Below are positions 58,483 through 64,000 of a DNA stretch of 64,000 nt, piece by piece. This DNA is from Ziziphus jujuba (lineage: Eukaryota > Streptophyta > Magnoliopsida > Rosales > Rhamnaceae). Under the pieces are notes generated by a model. It did no database searches and was not told where the DNA came from. It saw only the letters and a program-made list of their open reading frames with translations. A program made the translations under genes and the position numbers. Every line of letters begins with the position of its first letter. Positions within the stretch are counted from its first letter, which is position 1. Where the stretch lies: contig NC_083386.1 in NCBI RefSeq assembly GCF_031755915.1, forward strand, positions 19,515,001-19,579,000. Direction: 5' to 3'.

Positions 58483-61400
58483 ATTCTCAAATTAGGACTA
58501 TGAATGATAAAAAATTATCATAAACTCATTTTATCAACTTTTGTTTCAAAAATTAAAATTTAAAAATATATTAGTGATTTACGTGAATATTTAATAATTA
58601 GCATTTTAAATTTTAGCATTTTACTATATTAATTTTTAAATTTCAGTTTTTTAGAAACAATCTAAGAGATTAAGTCAGACTCACATCAGTTTTTAAGACA
58701 AAATTTTTTTTATTAGCTATTAGATCATTTCGAGATAAGATTTAAAAATATATTAATAATTTTAAATAAATTTAAATAAAGAAATTCTATATATATAAAA
58801 CAAATATCATATCAAGATAACTAATAAATTTTCATTTCATTATCAATTTTTTTTTTTTATAACTGAGATTTAAAAATACATATAAAGTTTATATTAATAG
58901 TAATAGGTTCATTTTACCTTGTAAAGTTTTTATATTTTATTAAACTTATATAAAATTCAAAAATAATCTCAAAACTGGCAAATGATATTTTATTAATAAA
59001 TCCATCAGATAACATAATGAAAAACAAACTATATATATATATATATACATACATATGAACGAAATTAACACAAGATGGAAAGTGATCTTACCAAAATTAC
59101 CTTGGCTTAAATTGTATATTAAATGGTTGTCATTTTCCTTTTCAATTCCAACCAATCTAACTACTTAATACCATGGGGGCCTCACATGGAATGGTTTTGG
59201 TGATGATCTCTATCTCAAAGGTAGGCATTCCACATATGACAAAACGATAAACAACTCCAGTTTGTTAATAAGCTATTGTACTGTGTTTGTTCTCTTTAAA
59301 GTTGCCATCGTGGGTTCTACTACATCCACAAAATTAATGTTGCTTGATGCAACTATTATGTAAAAGCTTTAGTGCACTTTCATGTCACTTTGCATATATC
59401 ATTTTCTAAACCACACATTAAGCATTAAAATCTTTCAAAGTTATAACACGACCAATATGATTATCATCTTTTCAAAAAAATAATAATAATAAATTTTTAA
59501 AAAAAACTTTTAATTTGGTATATGACGTAACTATCAACATTATATTATATACATTTAATTTTATTGTTTTAAGATGACTCATCCTTATGCAAGTTGCTCA
59601 GAAAAGCAACTCTAACCCACTTTATTCTAAATTTGATAAAACCTTAAAGAAGGTTTTAGACAGTACATTTTTGGCCTCTTCTCTTTGTTCCTTTTAATTA
59701 TTTTAACAAAAGAGGAAATATATATTTTTTTAATAAAATTTGGATTATCACCCTTTCAAAAGGACACGATCCCCATGTTCATACATAAACGCCCCTAGGC
59801 AAAAATTAGCGGCAACATTTGTTGTGGTTAAAAAGGATGTTTTTTAAGATTAATGTTACGTATACATATACATAATAGTTATTCTTTTAAAAATATAAAT
59901 ATTTCTTCGTAGGAATAGATAATGGAAAAAAAATTGATAATTACTATTGATATATTTGGTAAAAATATTAAATTAAAATTTAGGTTTAGTTTTTATAAAT
60001 ATTTTTTTTCAAAAATATTCAAATTTAATAAAAATTAATTAAAAATTAAATTTTATATTTATTTATATATTTTTAGTATGTGATGATCAATTTATATCTA
60101 AATATAATAAAAATATTTCAATATTTATCCAAATTAAAACATAAAAATAAGAATTCTAAGATTTTAAAAAAAAATTATTATTTTTTCAAATGGTGTTATA
60201 TTTTTTCCTATGAAATAAATATTATCAAATTTAAAAATTTACCAAATGTAGAAAAAAAGCTAAATATATAGAATAGAAATTTCATTTCTATGTTTATTTC
60301 ATAAACAAAACGTGTCAAATATTTTTAGCCATAAACATGAATTAAACATGTCTTAAATGTTTTTAGTCACAATAAATATATGTTGAGGCTAATAACCTCG
60401 TATTAAAATTAACTAATATGGTCAAAAATGATTTTAGCCAATTTCGTCCTTTTTTGTTTTATTTTGGAGTGTCGATCTTTATCTTCAAGGTTTCGTGATG
60501 CTTGCTCATTTTCCCACATGGATGTTAGGACAATCCTCCTGTAAAGCTTTTTGTTTATCATCAAATCTCAACTATCAAGATAACTTTTGTGAATTCCTTA
60601 TTCTATATTTATAATTGCAATTTTTATCTTTTGTTTTATTTTTTATTTTTTTGCAGTTATATATATATATATATATATATATGCACAGAGACCAGTTGTT
60701 GTTTTGGAATTGTTGATTTGAAGTCAAACATTTGGAGAATGAAGCCTGTAGTGCACCAGACTGTGCGCTATGAGAATTGTCAATGTTTATCTAAAGGAGA
60801 AAATGAACCACTTTATTACAGATTATAGCAGTTGGAAAGAATTAAACTCTGCAAATATTCACTTGCGCTCGATCGTGGTTTAATTGATCCTTAGAAAATC
60901 CTAAAACTAAAATTTTCAGGGAAGATTAAAAATAAATGGAAATCAAGTAGGTTCTGAGAAGCTAGTGTTCTTATATTGATTGGAATACTTGACTTCATGA
61001 TCCCCTTGGAAGTCATCCACTAAGACGACCTTTTATACTAAAAAACAAATAAAGGGAAAGTCCACTTGTAATCAAATTTTTGACATTTTTCTTGTCGAAA
61101 ATCCAACTATTTCATAAAGATTTAACTTATATGATACAAGAAACTTGCCCTCGCTCATAAAAAATAAAAATGAACATATAATGGAAATCCATCTTTTCTC
61201 TTCTTTACAAAGTGTCTCTCTCTCTCTCCCTGCTATTTAGCTTTGTATTTGGTGTTGACAATTTTTATATTTAAAAAAATAAAAAATAAACAAAAGCCAA
61301 AAAGATTGTTCCTCCTTATCAAATGTTTGAGGTCAGACCCCACAAAGTGAATGGTGCAGCCGACATTATTTCTCTCCTCTGTACAAAGCAGACAACAAAA

Positions 61401-62590
61401 TCTGAATATAAAATGACAAACTCCAAAGTCATCTTGTTCATTTCTCCATTAACATTGACACATGTTTATTTTTAAAGACTTTGAGACTACACATGTCATG
61501 AGATTAATGTAGGAATAGAAATTCATAACAAATTCCAACCTTGGAGGGATTAATTTATGCAATTTCTTACAAGAGGCAAGTGGAGACAATTTTTTAAGGG
61601 GAAAATTTTATTTTGACCTAATTACGGTTAGATTTTATATTGTTATAAAAGCATCATTTAGACCCTATTTACTTAATTTTTGGCAATTAATTTTAACAGT
61701 TAATGGTATAATCGTGTTGTTACAATATTACTCAATCATAAAGTATTGATTTTTTTGCATTCTTTTGGTCTTTAATGGTAAAAATTAAATAGGAAAAATT
61801 GATAAATGATTCTATTTTTATATATATAATAATCTAAAGGGAAATTAATGTTATTTTTCAAAAATATGGGGTCTAAATATATTTATAACAAAACTAAAAG
61901 GATCTAAATGAAATTTCTCTATTTTTTAATAGGGTTAATATCACTTTACATCATAAGTATGATATACTTTTGTATTTATAGGTTTAATCCAAAGATAAAA
62001 CCATTAAAAATACATTTTTATGCATAGGTTGAAAACCTCGACATGGATGAAAAATCTCATCTCCTCCAAATTGTAAGTAAGAAAAAGACAAAAAAAAAAA
62101 AAAGATATGTTTTTCACTCTACCCATCAAACTATAATTTTTTTTAATCAATTTAGTCCAATTATATATGCAATTTAGTCATACACACGTTACATATAAAT
62201 AATAAAATTAAATTAAACAAAACAACATTGTTTACAAAATAAAGTATTGTGTAAAGCTTAATTTCAACAAGTTTAACCCTAAAAAAATGCTAATTGAATT
62301 CAAATAATACAAAAACAATAGAAAATTTTCATTTAAACCTCTTTAATTTTACTTTAATTACAGTTTGACCCACGCTTTTAAATCATATTTAAACCTCATC
62401 TATCAATTTTTTCCTCTTAATTTTTACATTTAAAAATTATAATTATAACAAAACTAAAATGGACAAAATAAAATTTTACTGAAAATAATATGATGCAATA
62501 GCGTTTTGTCGGAAAGATTTTCGAAGCTTTAAACTCCCCCAAAGCATTATTTTTTTTCTTTTCTTTTTTTTTTTTTCTTTTTTTTAAATT
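56865..62590. other. AT-rich spacer downstream of the MYB gene
   Basis: The MYB 3' UTR is probably in the first 200-300 bases. No further gene is supported. It holds TA microsatellites (58230-58248, 58448-58478, 59031-59047, 60660-60683), poly-A near 58091-58113 and many short A/T tracts. ORFs at 57439-57720 (minus) and 60589-60828 (plus) resemble nothing I know. Confidence 0.5.
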
Positions 62591-62736
62591 TCTGATGCTT
62601 CAGTAGCTCTATTCAATGAATGGTTACCAGTTGATTATTCATAATACTTTTACATACATATGTTCTGATGCTCCAGTAGCTCTATTCAATGAAGGGTTAC
62701 TAGTTGATGAATCATAATACTTTTACATGCACATGT
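62591..62736. repeat. 73-bp tandem duplication
   Basis: Two copies start TCTGATGCT at 62591 and 62664 and share CAGTAGCTCTATTCAATGAA, GGTTAC and CATAATACTTTTACAT with a few changes. Confidence 0.88.
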
Positions 62737-63169
62737 GTGTACAAATGTCTATTTCTGCACTAGCGAAAAGTGCTTCAACTGAGATACAGATGCAAAGAAA
62801 CATGATTTAATAGCTTGAGGATAAGATGGCTCATGAAATGATTGCACACACCAAACACATACAATGGCAAACAAAATTTTCAGTTCCTGTTCCCTTAAGG
62901 ATTTAAGACTTTGGGAAGTGAGTTTTACAAAGTTCCGATTTTTATGCTGGCATTTTCTTTCTGTCAAATGACGTATATAAGTAGGTGTGAATGGCTATGA
63001 ACCGCTCGCTATCAAATTCTTTCTTTGATATAAGAGGAAAAGAAATGAAAAATTTTAGTTGTATTACCAAACCAACTGTTTCATCATAAATTTATATTAT
63101 TATCTCCATTCAAATTACTATTAAAAATATTTACTAATTAAATATATTTATATAAAAATTATAGAATTA
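62737..63169. other. Spacer with an unsupported minus-strand ORF
   Basis: A 72-codon minus-strand frame (62749-62967) has mixed composition but no recognisable family or splice context. Listed as spacer. Confidence 0.4.
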
Positions 63170-63530
63170 AACATTTTAATATGTTCAGATATATATTATT
63201 GAACATTTTAAGTATATTTAGAAGTATATGATCGAAAAATATATTTAAAAGTATATGATCGAACATTTTTAAATATGAACATTTCAAATGTATTTAGAAT
63301 TATAGACTGAACATCTCAAATACATTCAAAAGCATATTACTGAACGTCTTCATTTTTAAATATGAACATCTCATATATATTTAAAAATATACGACTAAAC
63401 ATCTCAAATGCATTCACAAATATGTGACTGAACATTTTCAGAGATGAACATTACAAATATATTCAGAAATATATAACTGAATATTTCAAATATATTAAAA
63501 AATATACGACTAAATATTTTTAAAGACATT
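63170..63530. repeat. AT-rich minisatellite, period about 33-36 bp
   Basis: About ten degenerate units of the form GAACATCTCAAATACATTC-AAAAGTATATGACT, some with an inserted TTTTTAAATAT-type segment. Confidence 0.75.
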
Positions 63531-64000
63531 TATAATTTTGAAACTAAACACTCTAACAAATACATTTTTTTTTTTATTGTCCAAAAATATTCTAACCGGA
63601 AAATTTTTTTTATGGAATTTCCATAACTATTATCTTCGTCCAAAGTATTGCGAAAATTTTTTATAAAATGGTGTTTGATTTGTAAGAAATTTGTGGACAA
63701 AAAAAGAATATTTTTTCGACTTAATTAAGATTATATGAATTACAGATATTTTAAGCATTAAGAATATTATATAAAGCTATTTTATATTTAGAAGGGTATA
63801 ACATAACAAGAAAACCAGTTATATATAAGAGAGAAAATGCAAATTACCCCGTGCACATAACTTTTCACTAGAAGCTCATTTCATCAATTTGTTTAGTTTT
63901 CTCATCAGAAGTAAAATAAATCCCACTTCAGACATAACAAATAACATGCAAAAACAAACCAATCAAAATCAAAGTTACACCACTAGTTAAGTGATTATAT
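63531..64000. other. AT-rich spacer to window end
   Basis: No gene or repeat structure recognised. Confidence 0.5.

Noticed and set aside
60589..60828. 79-codon plus-strand ORF
   Set aside because: Runs through a TA microsatellite and has no family resemblance.
62749..62967. 72-codon minus-strand ORF with mixed composition
   Set aside because: No known motif; insufficient to call a gene or exon.
63170..63530. Considered a CRISPR-like array because of regular spacing
   Set aside because: Plant nuclear context, degenerate adjoining units and no distinct spacers; it is a minisatellite.

Overview
This is nuclear DNA from a flowering plant, almost certainly a eudicot. The evidence is a plant-type replication factor C subunit gene with eleven exons, a DIVARICATA-class MYB gene, a nuclear tRNA-Arg(CCT), and a dense load of plant transposable elements (Ty1/copia, Ty3/gypsy, a TRIM, CACTA, hAT and Mutator-type elements) in very AT-rich DNA full of homopolymers and microsatellites. 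The species cannot be read from the sequence.

Layout. 0.3-1.4 kb: a gypsy-type solo LTR on the minus strand. 3.2-8.9 kb (minus): an apparently intact RFC3 gene of 354 codons, with two E2F-like sites just upstream. 9-17 kb: AT-rich spacer with two hAT-type elements, one orphan terminal exon and one small unrecognised ORF. 16.6-17.3 kb: a minisatellite beside a tRNA-Arg(CCT). 18.3-20.6 kb: an LTR-like block carrying a Mutator-type MITE whose left flank was duplicated. 20.9-36.1 kb: a CACTA-rich domain with three right-hand ends, a long subterminal repeat array, and a decayed transposase and Ulp1-like coding region; a broken AVT1-type amino-acid transporter pseudogene lies inside it. 36.2-51.6 kb: nested retrotransposons. 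A copia remnant was hit by a TRIM and by a second copia element; that copia was in turn hit by a gypsy element that became a tandem LTR-int-LTR-int-LTR array. 51.6-52.1 kb: a GC-richer island that looks organellar. 54.8-56.9 kb (plus): a MYB gene with a duplicated N-terminal SANT domain. 57-64 kb: AT-rich spacer with short tandem repeats.

Only RFC3, the tRNA and the MYB gene look functional, and the MYB gene carries a C-terminal frameshift. Every transposon coding region seen here is broken by stops and frameshifts. There is no operon-like relationship between the genes. The observations I rate most worth checking are the extra SANT domain in the MYB gene, the coding motif preserved inside three gypsy LTRs, the multi-level nest with readable target-site duplications, and the MITE whose flank duplication stranded a transposon end.
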